The notes under the pieces were generated by a model. It was given only the letters and a program-made list of their open reading frames with translations. It was not told where the DNA came from and searched no databases. A stretch of 64,000 bases of DNA from an uncultured Ruminococcus sp. (GTDB lineage: Bacteria; Bacillota; Clostridia; Oscillospirales; Ruminococcaceae). A program made the translations under genes and the position numbers. Of the stretch, positions 24,884 through 33,028 are shown in pieces (position 1 is the first letter of the stretch; the number at the start of each line of letters is the position of its first letter). The stretch is taken from NCBI GenBank assembly GCA_946413815.1, contig CAMKMD010000001.1:1-64000 (forward strand), given 5' to 3'.

Positions 24884-24923
24884 GACCGCAGTATCTCCGG
24901 CTTCTGCCTTTGATGCTGCGGTC
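24884..24923 (-). terminator. Terminator of the protease-sortase operon
   Basis: GACCGCAG/CTGCGGTC stem with a 24-base loop and ATTTTTAAGG on the minus strand, just past the sortase stop. Confidence 0.65.
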
Positions 24924-24939
24924 TGTATCACTTTGATGT

Positions 24940-25449
24940 TCAGGGCTTTGCCACAACTATCCTGCGCTGTGTACCGTCATCCGTGCAGGTCACAAGCGTC
25001 ACCCGCACATCCCCTGCATCATCGAGCACCCATGTCTCTGAGGGCTCGACTATGAAGGTATCGGTCACATGATAGGTATAGAGGTTCTTGCTCACATCAT
25101 AAAGCTTTACCTCCATGCCGTTCTTCACATCACGGAGAGCGTTGAAATACTCCTTGTATATGGTGCTGCTGTGAGCGGCTATGCAGTAGTTGCCGGAACC
25201 CGGAGAGCCTGTGCCGGGGAAGTGTCCTGCCGCCTTCGAAAGGACTTCGTTGTCCGTGCCCTCAAGCACCGGCGCCTTGATGCGCAGCTCCGGTATCTCT
25301 ATGACCACGTTCGTTTCCATCAGCTTGTTTCGTCTGTAGTCCCGCCAGAGCTTCCGGCCGACGAGGAAGGAGAGTATCCCCGTCCCCACCAGTATCGCTG
25401 CAATGCCGAGTATGAAAAGCAGTCTGCTGAGTCTTGTCTGAGTCTTCAT
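24940..25449 (-). CDS. Sortase
   Basis: A 169-residue class D/A-like sortase. The start is the ATG at 25449, one base after the TGA of the protease gene; the ribosome site is weak (AGAAAGA), so translation is probably coupled. It has a membrane helix at about 10-30. The sortase barrel contains the catalytic triad His93 (AAHSS), Cys155 (TLVTC) and Arg162/163 (QRRIVVA). It would cleave LPXTG-type signals and join the protein to peptidoglycan. The only substrate gene seen here is the adjacent LPQTG protease, so it is probably a dedicated pair. Confidence 0.9.
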   Translation of the reverse strand: MKTQTRLSRLLFILGIAAILVGTGILSFLVGRKLWRDYRRNKLMETNVVIEIPELRIKAPVLEGTDNEVLSKAAGHFPGTGSPGSGNYCIAAHSSTIYKEYFNALRDVKNGMEVKLYDVSKNLYTYHVTDTFIVEPSETWVLDDAGDVRVTLVTCTDDGTQRRIVVAKP

Positions 25450-25450
25450 A

Positions 25451-28400
25451 TCAGTTATCTTTCTTTCTGCGGAATGCACCGGAGGCAAGTACGGCTGCTG
25501 CGCCGAAGAGCATCAGCACGCCTGCTACCGTTTCCGCGGAGGCTGTTGTGATATCGTTGTTTCCGGTCTGCGGGAGGTCGGTCTCGTTTCCGGCCGCATC
25601 TGTTCCCTTTCCGGTGAAATGGTCTACCTTGTACTCAACACTGGTGTCAAGCCATATGGTAACTGTGCCGTCAGGATGGGTCTCGGTCCCTCTTACTCCG
25701 GTCTCTATGCCGGTCTTGTACCAGTAGTTCTTCAGGGCCATCTCCCCAAGCTCCTCAGAGGTATAGAAGGTCTCTGCATCGGGGTCATCGGAGAGGCGCA
25801 TATACATCTCCACAGTGCCGTCGGGATGAATAAAGGAAAGCTCAGTTTCCGAGATCGGAGCAACTACTGTTCTCTGCGTCTCGCCGTCCTTTGTGAAATC
25901 AACCGCCATGACGCCTGTCCACTTGTACTCCGCTAAGCTGCCCGTTCCGTCTTTGGGGTCGGTAAAGGTGATATAACCGTTGCCGGAGATGGAAGCGAAA
26001 GTGGTAGTGTTATCATAACTGCGGCTCCAGATACCGGGCTCAAAGAGGTCTCTTATCTCGGGGAGCGCTGAAAGATCAACGGCGTTTCCAGCCTGATCAG
26101 TGCCCTTGCCGTCAATATTATCTACTAAAATCTGCTGTCCGTCGGTGAATTCTATCATATACTTTCCGTACTCGTCAAAAGCGGCGGATTCTATCTTCGG
26201 ACGGTCTGCCCTCATGCGCTCGGCGTAATCCAGTGCCAGTTCTTCAAGTTCTGACGTAGAGAAGCCCTTGAAATCCTCCTCCGGTATGGTGGGCTCGAGA
26301 GCTATCATGTACTCCCTGCCATCCTCGAAGGTAATGGTCACAAGTCCGTCATTATCGGAGCTGAAGGATACCGTTACCTCGTCCTCTTTGCCTTTGTTGC
26401 CTGTGATAGTGCCCTTGCCGATGGTGAGAACGTATTCGTATAATATGCCTTCCTCTGCAGAGGCGACCACTGCTCTGCCGTCCCCGGTAAAGAGGACGGA
26501 ATAGTGTGAGTTGTCATTATTCGAGCTGTTTATACAGCGGTATACGCCCTTCTGGATATAGTTGAAGGAAACTTCGTTTCCGGCGGGATCCTTTGCGGTG
26601 CCGGTGAATCTGTCAAAACCGGTATACTCGGCGACCTTTGTACCCTTTTCGTCAAGGAGGGTTACTGTACAGAGTTCATCATCGTTGAACTTCACCTCCG
26701 CAGATGCTGCCTTCGTATCATTGTTCAGGTTGTAATGCTCAAGCACCATCGCCCCGATATCGGAAGTCTTGCTGAAGGAGAAGCCTGCGAATCCCTTTGA
26801 ACTCAGGTAGCTCCATTCCTCCCTGGTGCCATCCTCCCAGGTTATGACTGCATGGCTTCTGTCTGTAAAGGTGAAGCTGCCGGTATGGGTCTCGGTGCCT
26901 TCTTCGCCCTCGATATTCATAGTGATGGTATTCCTGGTCTGCACAAAGGTGAAGCTGTCCTCGCGCGCACCGTTCTGATAGCGGATATTTCCGTCAGCAT
27001 CATCCCAGATGTTGATATAGGCATCATTGTCTCCGCCTCTGTGAGCCCACCATGCACCCCATATGAAGGAAGCTGTCTCCTCACCGTCATCAGCCTTCTT
27101 CTCGGTAGTATTGAAGGCCTTGTCCATCGCTGTGACGGTATAGTCTTCCATTTCTGTTATATCATAGGTTATCTTTACGGTGCCGTCCTCTGTCATGTAT
27201 CTGTCAGCGGGGATGATATCCGCAAAGTCATAGGTTTCCAGCAGACCCATTGTGTAGGCATCCCCCGCACCTGTGAGGGCACTTATGAGAGTCGATTCGG
27301 CAACGATATTCTCCTCGCAGTATACCTCACCTGCATAGAGGCTTGCTATACCCGGAACAGCATCATATATCTCCATGAGCTCTCCGCTGTATTCACCGGA
27401 TATGCCGCCCTTTCCCCTGCCCATGACGTAGATGCCGTCTATGAACGCGTCACGGGAGGTTATCTCAATAAGCTTCCTGCCGTTTTCGTCCTTCTCTGCT
27501 ACATTGAGCTCGGGAGCAGTATTGTCTATCACTATGGGGAAGGAATACTTCTGCGGCTTCGACTCTGCGCCCTCGTAGAAGACATAGCCCTCGAGCACGC
27601 CGGTATACTCTCCGTCGGGGAGATCGCTCATGTCCGCCTCTGAAAGGGTGAACACATCGTCATGGGCAGGTATCCACATTCCTTCTTCCTCGCATACAAG
27701 CTCACCGCTGCTGTTGTAGAGCTTCATACCTGATACATAGGCGGATCTGAGCACGGTGAAATTCATTCCGGCATGGTCTGCCATTCCGTCACCGTCGGGA
27801 GAGATATAGGTATCATCCTCGGTGATCTCTATCAGGCGCCTCAGGAATTCCTCGTCCATATATTCCTGTATCGCATTGGGATCGCTCATGATGGCCGCTG
27901 TCTCTTCCTCGGGGAGTCTCTTCATAAGCTCACTCACTGCTTCGAGATATCCCGCAAAGCCTATGCCGCTCTGGAGCGTGGTATCTCCCTCTGTCACAAA
28001 GAAGGTATAGGGTTCAAGGTACTTCGTGCCTTCGTGGAAGATCGGAACCTGTGTCCAGTCGCCGTAGAAGCCCATCACGGGGATGGATATATCGCAGCAG
28101 TTTTCTGCTCCGCTGAGCACTATATATCCCTCCACAAAGAAGCCATTCGGGAAGAAGCCCTTGCGGTCGGCAATATCGCTCTGTGAGAGCTGAACGGTTA
28201 TGGTCTCTGTCCTGCTCTCCCCTGCCGATGTTTTCAGCAGCGAGGAAAGGTCAGCAGTACAGCCGAAGGGTCTGTTGCCGACTATGGATATCTGACCGGA
28301 TTCGTCATCTGAAAGCTGGCCTGCATCATCAGTGGTAAGGAGGAGCTTTGCATCGGTGAATTCCACATCCTTATCGCTGAAATTCCTGATATTCACGTTG

Positions 28401-30406
28401 ATGCTGAAGGTGTCCGCAAGGTTGTCCTTCAGCTCTATCTTGGCAAGTCCGCTGTCGCCGGTGAGTATCACCATGTCATTGAGGACGTTCTTCATATCAA
28501 CAAGCCCCGCACCCTGACGTCTCGGGCTCTCGTAGCTGCCGTCAACCACAAAGAGGTCTGCGGAATTCATGAGGATGTTCTTGATGAAGGCTGTCTTCTC
28601 AGAGCCTGTAAGCTCTGTGCCGTTCTTGCGGAGGTACTGGTCGAATACCGCAGCGCAGCCCGCTACATAGGGTGCTGCCATTGAGGTGCCGTCCATGACC
28701 TTCAGGCCGTTACGGTAGGCAGAGGAGGTCACAGCACCGCCGATGCCGGCTATCTCCGGCTTTATTCTCAGTTCCTCTGTCGGCCCGAAGGAGCTGAAAT
28801 AGCTGATCCCGCCGTCAAGAGGTGTCACAAGGGAGTGGGTGCTGTCTATGCGGAGCTTTTTGCTCTCGGCGTTTTTCAGCTTCTCGCCGTCATTTATGGA
28901 GATGAATGCTCCGGGGAGGTCGCAGCCGTCAAGCACCATGCTGATAAGATGGCCTGTATCGGTGTTGTCACATACTATCATACAGGATGCTCCTGCATTC
29001 GCGGCATTTGCGGCCTTTTCGGCAAAAGTGATCTCACCTCTGTCGATGAGGGCTACCTTCCCCTCAACATCTGCGTTTTCAAAATCTGATTCAAGGCCGA
29101 AGCCGCAGTATACATAATCATGCACGCCGTCGCCGAGCCTTTCAAATACCGTCTCAGTGCCTGTATCAAGGAATGGTATCTCGTCATTGAGCCCCTCTAT
29201 CATGAAGCATCTCTCGCGGCAGAAGGAGTTGTCCGCAGCAGCTACGCAGAATACATCCCCGAAGGCTGCGGGCTCTCCTATGGTCTGGGTGTCAGGAACG
29301 TTGGCATCCATATCGAGCCAGCTTCCCGGCATGATACGGTTGTTCGCCGAATTGCCGGCAGCACCGATCACCATTACGCCCGCATTGTTGAGAGCTGTCA
29401 GCGCCTCCTTATAGGGAAGGCTGTTCAGGTCGGGCTCAGGTCCGCCGAAGCTCATATTTATAACATCTACCTTCAGCTTTGCCGCATCCTCAAGGGCGGC
29501 AAGCAGGATGTCCTCGTCAACTGTATACTCTGTCACGCCGCAGTCCTCGTCCACTGCCACGTCACTGAACACCTTCATCATGACAAGCTGCGCATCTCGT
29601 GCGATACCGGCTATCTCGTCGCCGTTAATGTCTGAGATAAGGTCGCCGGCCGCAATTCCCGCAACGTGGGTGCCGTGGTACTCCTCCTCGAAGGATACAT
29701 CGTAGGGGGTATCATCGCCGTAGTCAAGTACAAAGGGCAGCTTGCTGCTGACGTATGCCTTGTCCGGGTCCACAGGCACGTTAAGACTGCCTGCCACGGC
29801 TGCGATATCCGCCCTGGTGAGCTTGTTCTCCTTGTCATCTATGGGAGCGAACATACTATGTGTTATATCAAACTCTGAATCCAGCACGGCTATGACCTCG
29901 CCCTCGCCGTAATAGCCTGTAGTCTCGCCGAAAACGTCAACGCCGCCGGCTTCGGGCGCATAGTAGAGCTCCGGCTTGACGACCTTCACCGTCTCTGTCA
30001 GGGTCACACTTTCCACCCACTGGCATTCACTTACCTTTGAGATAAGGTTCTCCGGCAGTTCACATGAAAAGCCGTTCATGAGAACATCATACCTGTAATC
30101 TATTCTTAGAGCCGGATAAAGACTTCTTATGTATGCCTCTGCCGCACTGCTGACCTGAGAGAGAGAAGCAGCCTCAGATACCGCGCCTGCTGTGCCGAGA
30201 TAATCCGTGCCCTGCTGTGCACCGCCGGCGCCCGCGAGCAGTCCTTCTCCGGCAAGCTTTACCATGACCGGCACGAGCCTGTCCTCCGTTTTACCTTCTT
30301 CTGCTGCGTATGATGCTGCCCCGAACGCCCCGCTGCTGACTGCCGCAGAGCAGCCTAAAGCTGCCGCAGCCGCCACACTCAGAAGGCGCTGTCTGATTTT
30401 CTTCAT
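25451..30406 (-). CDS. Cell-wall-anchored subtilisin-like (S8) protease, LPQTG
   Basis: A 1651-residue cell-envelope protease of the lactocepin/C5a-peptidase type. Signal peptide about 1-34; propeptide to about 145; S8 catalytic domain with Asp176 (VLDSEFD), His244 (HGTHVAG), oxyanion Asn352 (AAGNSANN) and Ser575 (DGTSMAAP), interrupted by a PA domain (about 395-530). Fn3-like and other beta domains follow, then three related C-terminal repeats each ending G-x-G-T-D-x-AGN. The last repeat runs straight into the LPQTG sorting motif, a hydrophobic helix and RRKKDN. It degrades extracellular proteins, probably for peptide nutrition or surface processing. GAAGGG lies upstream of the ATG. The sortase gene follows immediately. 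Confidence 0.93.
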   Translation of the reverse strand: MKKIRQRLLSVAAAAALGCSAAVSSGAFGAASYAAEEGKTEDRLVPVMVKLAGEGLLAGAGGAQQGTDYLGTAGAVSEAASLSQVSSAAEAYIRSLYPALRIDYRYDVLMNGFSCELPENLISKVSECQWVESVTLTETVKVVKPELYYAPEAGGVDVFGETTGYYGEGEVIAVLDSEFDITHSMFAPIDDKENKLTRADIAAVAGSLNVPVDPDKAYVSSKLPFVLDYGDDTPYDVSFEEEYHGTHVAGIAAGDLISDINGDEIAGIARDAQLVMMKVFSDVAVDEDCGVTEYTVDEDILLAALEDAAKLKVDVINMSFGGPEPDLNSLPYKEALTALNNAGVMVIGAAGNSANNRIMPGSWLDMDANVPDTQTIGEPAAFGDVFCVAAADNSFCRERCFMIEGLNDEIPFLDTGTETVFERLGDGVHDYVYCGFGLESDFENADVEGKVALIDRGEITFAEKAANAANAGASCMIVCDNTDTGHLISMVLDGCDLPGAFISINDGEKLKNAESKKLRIDSTHSLVTPLDGGISYFSSFGPTEELRIKPEIAGIGGAVTSSAYRNGLKVMDGTSMAAPYVAGCAAVFDQYLRKNGTELTGSEKTAFIKNILMNSADLFVVDGSYESPRRQGAGLVDMKNVLNDMVILTGDSGLAKIELKDNLADTFSINVNIRNFSDKDVEFTDAKLLLTTDDAGQLSDDESGQISIVGNRPFGCTADLSSLLKTSAGESRTETITVQLSQSDIADRKGFFPNGFFVEGYIVLSGAENCCDISIPVMGFYGDWTQVPIFHEGTKYLEPYTFFVTEGDTTLQSGIGFAGYLEAVSELMKRLPEEETAAIMSDPNAIQEYMDEEFLRRLIEITEDDTYISPDGDGMADHAGMNFTVLRSAYVSGMKLYNSSGELVCEEEGMWIPAHDDVFTLSEADMSDLPDGEYTGVLEGYVFYEGAESKPQKYSFPIVIDNTAPELNVAEKDENGRKLIEITSRDAFIDGIYVMGRGKGGISGEYSGELMEIYDAVPGIASLYAGEVYCEENIVAESTLISALTGAGDAYTMGLLETYDFADIIPADRYMTEDGTVKITYDITEMEDYTVTAMDKAFNTTEKKADDGEETASFIWGAWWAHRGGDNDAYINIWDDADGNIRYQNGAREDSFTFVQTRNTITMNIEGEEGTETHTGSFTFTDRSHAVITWEDGTREEWSYLSSKGFAGFSFSKTSDIGAMVLEHYNLNNDTKAASAEVKFNDDELCTVTLLDEKGTKVAEYTGFDRFTGTAKDPAGNEVSFNYIQKGVYRCINSSNNDNSHYSVLFTGDGRAVVASAEEGILYEYVLTIGKGTITGNKGKEDEVTVSFSSDNDGLVTITFEDGREYMIALEPTIPEEDFKGFSTSELEELALDYAERMRADRPKIESAAFDEYGKYMIEFTDGQQILVDNIDGKGTDQAGNAVDLSALPEIRDLFEPGIWSRSYDNTTTFASISGNGYITFTDPKDGTGSLAEYKWTGVMAVDFTKDGETQRTVVAPISETELSFIHPDGTVEMYMRLSDDPDAETFYTSEELGEMALKNYWYKTGIETGVRGTETHPDGTVTIWLDTSVEYKVDHFTGKGTDAAGNETDLPQTGNNDITTASAETVAGVLMLFGAAAVLASGAFRRKKDN

Positions 30407-30500
30407 TATTCATCAATCCCTTCTGTACCTATACCGGATTCAGTCAGTGTTTTCTACCGGATGAAAAATATCCGCCTGTTTTTCCGGTCCGTACATTATT

Positions 30501-30529
30501 ATTGTAACACATTTTCCTTTTAGTGTCAA
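30501..30529 (-). promoter_or_regulatory. Promoter of the protease-sortase operon
   Basis: TTGACA (30529-30524), 17 bp, TACAAT (30506-30501) on the minus strand. Confidence 0.8.
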
Positions 30530-30540
30530 CTTTTACCACT

Positions 30541-30856
30541 ACTGCAAAGCGGCTGTCCGGAGACTATGTACAGACAGCTGACCACGTTCTCCGGGGCCCG
30601 CAGGACGGTTCCCTGTCCGCTTTCAGGGCAGACCTTTCCATTCTTCTCCAAAAAAGAGCAACAGTCCTACCCCCGCCCAAAAAGGAGATAAGACTGTTCT
30701 GATTCGCCCTCTTACATTAAAGGAATCGGATAGCAAAGGAATTATCCCCCTCAGCCGATGAGCTATCCGGTCATACAGCTGAGTTGTTATTGCGCCCTGT
30801 CCGCACGGCAGAATTGTGCAGAAACCGCCGTGCGGGTTTGAGAGGGTTGCCGAAAG
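30541..30856. other. Non-coding gap with several inverted repeats
   Basis: No convincing gene. Inverted repeats seen are AACAGTC/GACTGTT with a TTTTTT run on the minus strand (about 30645-30700), CGGATAG/CTATCCG (about 30728-30770) and CCGCACGGC/GCCGTGCGG (30801-30835). The first is probably the terminator of the CE1 esterase gene; the others may be extragenic palindromes. Confidence 0.5.
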
Positions 30857-32656
30857 TTAAGCTGCCTTGAATACAGCGCGTACAAAGTTGTACAGATGTG
30901 AATGGATGGAGTTGTCTCCGTGGTATCCGCCCTGGATGTAGTGCCATACGTGCGGAACACCGTTCTTTTCAAGGCTGTTGTGATATCCTACAGGGATAGT
31001 GCCTACAACGTCATCGTTTGTACCGCCTGAGAGGAAGAGCAGATAAGGTGACTCCTCGTCGGTATGTCTTACGAATATGCTGTCGGGTACGCCCGGTGCA
31101 GGACAGATAGCTCCTACGTAGCCGAATATCTCGGGATGCTGGAGACCGATGAGGAGAGACTCACGTCCGCCCATAGAGAAGCCTGTGATAGCTGTATTCT
31201 CTCTGCCGGTCTTTACGCTGTAGTGCTCTTCGATATAAGGCATCAGGCTGTCGAGGAGGTCGTGTACGAAGTCATCGTATGCCTGATTGTTCTCGTTGTC
31301 CATTCCTGTGCATTCATTCAGTCTCTTGCTGGTGAATACATAGGGGAATACAAGGATCATTTCCTCAGCCTCGCCGTCAGCTATCGCATTGCCGACGATC
31401 TGCTGTGTCCTCATGCTTCCGGTCTGGTTGCCGTTTACGATCATTCTGTCAACCTTCTCGTAGTATCCGTGCATTACATACATTACGGGATACTCCTTGG
31501 TTCCGTCATAGCCTGCAGGAAGGAGGATATAGTAAGGCTTGTCCTTGTTGGCAAAATCGGAATGATATGTTCCCTGCTCTATCTTGCCGTAATCGACTCC
31601 GCCCCTCTTGTCCTTGGAGCTGTTGGGCTCCATATTTACAACATTTGGAGCGATCTCTGCTGTGAATTCTTCCATAGACTTTGCCTCCGGCTTTATCTTC
31701 TCAGCTACGGGGAATTCTGTTATCTTGCCGAGAAGGAACTCGCTGAGGAGGACTGTATCAGCAACGGCAAACTCGCCGTTCTGGTCAACGTCAGCAGCCT
31801 TCTTTTTCTGCTTGTCTGAGAAACCGTCACTTACAAGGAACTGTCTTGACGCAGCAAGATCAAAGGTATCAAGTGACATATCGGCGTTTATGTCGCCGAG
31901 GATGAATTTATAGGGCTGAGGTCCTTCAATAGCAGTACCTGCGGGTGCGGCTATGGCTTCGTCGATATAGAAGTCTCCGGAGCTTGACTTTGTCTCGATA
32001 TAGAGCGTCATATTAGTTGCTCCTGAGGGTATCTTATAGTTCGGATTTGCAAGCTGTACGTATTTTCCCTTTACACAGTCAGCCTCTGCAAGATGGTCAT
32101 ATATCGTCTCAGAGCCGTTGTCGTACTGAAGAGAAAGGAGAAAATGCGTAGTTGTACCTGTATCTGTACCGGCACACACACTGAAGCTGTACTCTGTACC
32201 GGGCACGAATGTGTCTGTACTGAGCTCTACAGCTGCGCCGTTCCAGTCATCGGTACGGCCCGAGCACTTGAGTGCCTTGCTGCCTTTGTATACAAGTCCG
32301 TCAGAGACATCTACCGAGGCTCCGCCTCTTCCTGTCCATGCTCCTGCGTCGCTCTCGAAGGTGTCGTAGAAATAACAGGCATCCTCCTTGAAGCCTTCTG
32401 CGGGAGGGTCAGCATCGGGCGAATCGGCAAGCAAGCCATTTCCACTGCCTTCGAGATACAGATCGATGCCGGGTACCTGTTCAGATGGAGATGATACCCA
32501 GACCTGGTCTTCGTATGTTTCTGTTACTTCTGAGAGGGGGTCGGTGCCGAGGTCTGTTCCTGAGGCGAGGGGCACTGATGATACAGAGCCGGTCAGCAGC
32601 GCTCCGCTTATGATGGCTGCCAGAACAGATCTTTTCTTATGAGAGAGATTTGTCAT
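30857..32656 (-). CDS. CE1 feruloyl-esterase-like protein with CBM and internal dockerin
   Basis: A 599-residue secreted esterase. Signal peptide about 1-32; a beta-sandwich carbohydrate-binding module (about 88-250, resembling CBM22/CBM4-9, DTFESDAGAWTGRGG...); a dockerin in the middle (about 255-320, DINADMSLDTFD and DVDQNGEFAVAD); and a C-terminal CE1 alpha/beta hydrolase (about 345-599) with the nucleophile elbow GFSMGG, an oxyanion strand MYVMHGY and a terminal GYHGDNSIHSH His region. CE1 enzymes release ferulate or acetate from xylan. The dockerin between the CBM and the enzyme is unusual, since most lie at a terminus. GGAG precedes the ATG. Confidence 0.9.
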   Translation of the reverse strand: MTNLSHKKRSVLAAIISGALLTGSVSSVPLASGTDLGTDPLSEVTETYEDQVWVSSPSEQVPGIDLYLEGSGNGLLADSPDADPPAEGFKEDACYFYDTFESDAGAWTGRGGASVDVSDGLVYKGSKALKCSGRTDDWNGAAVELSTDTFVPGTEYSFSVCAGTDTGTTTHFLLSLQYDNGSETIYDHLAEADCVKGKYVQLANPNYKIPSGATNMTLYIETKSSSGDFYIDEAIAAPAGTAIEGPQPYKFILGDINADMSLDTFDLAASRQFLVSDGFSDKQKKKAADVDQNGEFAVADTVLLSEFLLGKITEFPVAEKIKPEAKSMEEFTAEIAPNVVNMEPNSSKDKRGGVDYGKIEQGTYHSDFANKDKPYYILLPAGYDGTKEYPVMYVMHGYYEKVDRMIVNGNQTGSMRTQQIVGNAIADGEAEEMILVFPYVFTSKRLNECTGMDNENNQAYDDFVHDLLDSLMPYIEEHYSVKTGRENTAITGFSMGGRESLLIGLQHPEIFGYVGAICPAPGVPDSIFVRHTDEESPYLLFLSGGTNDDVVGTIPVGYHNSLEKNGVPHVWHYIQGGYHGDNSIHSHLYNFVRAVFKAA

Positions 32657-32727
32657 TTTTCACACGCTCCTTTTCGGGAAGTTGTACAATACTATTTACT
32701 TTATATGGCAATATTAAGTACATCTTT

Positions 32728-32756
32728 ATTATAAACAAAATATGAATTGATATCAA
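32728..32756 (-). promoter_or_regulatory. Promoter of the CE1 esterase gene
   Basis: TTGATA (32756-32751), 17 bp, TATAAT (32733-32728) on the minus strand, about 70 bases before the ATG. The rest of 32757-32965 is AT-rich without a gene. Confidence 0.75.
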
Positions 32757-32970
32757 CCTGTAAAATAAATATTTAGTGGATAAAATGCAGGTATTTGATC
32801 AAAATCTTTGCATTTGTGACATTTTTTTAGCGTTTTATACCATTAAACAGCGTTTAAGTGACAAATTCTTTAACATTTGCGGCGTACAAATCGCACGAAA
32901 ACATTAATTTAAGACATTACAAATTTACCCTCATAGGTGAAAAAATGCAGATCAATACATACAACTTAAA

Positions 32971-33012
32971 AGCCGCAGCGCTTTCCGGAACATTCACGGA
33001 AGCACTGCGGCT
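32971..33012 (-). terminator. Terminator of the M16 peptidase gene
   Basis: AGCCGCAG/CTGCGGCT stem extended inside by TTTCCG/CGGAA, with TTTAAGTTG after it on the minus strand. Confidence 0.65.
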
Positions 33013-33028
33013 GTAGGTTTATTCTATT

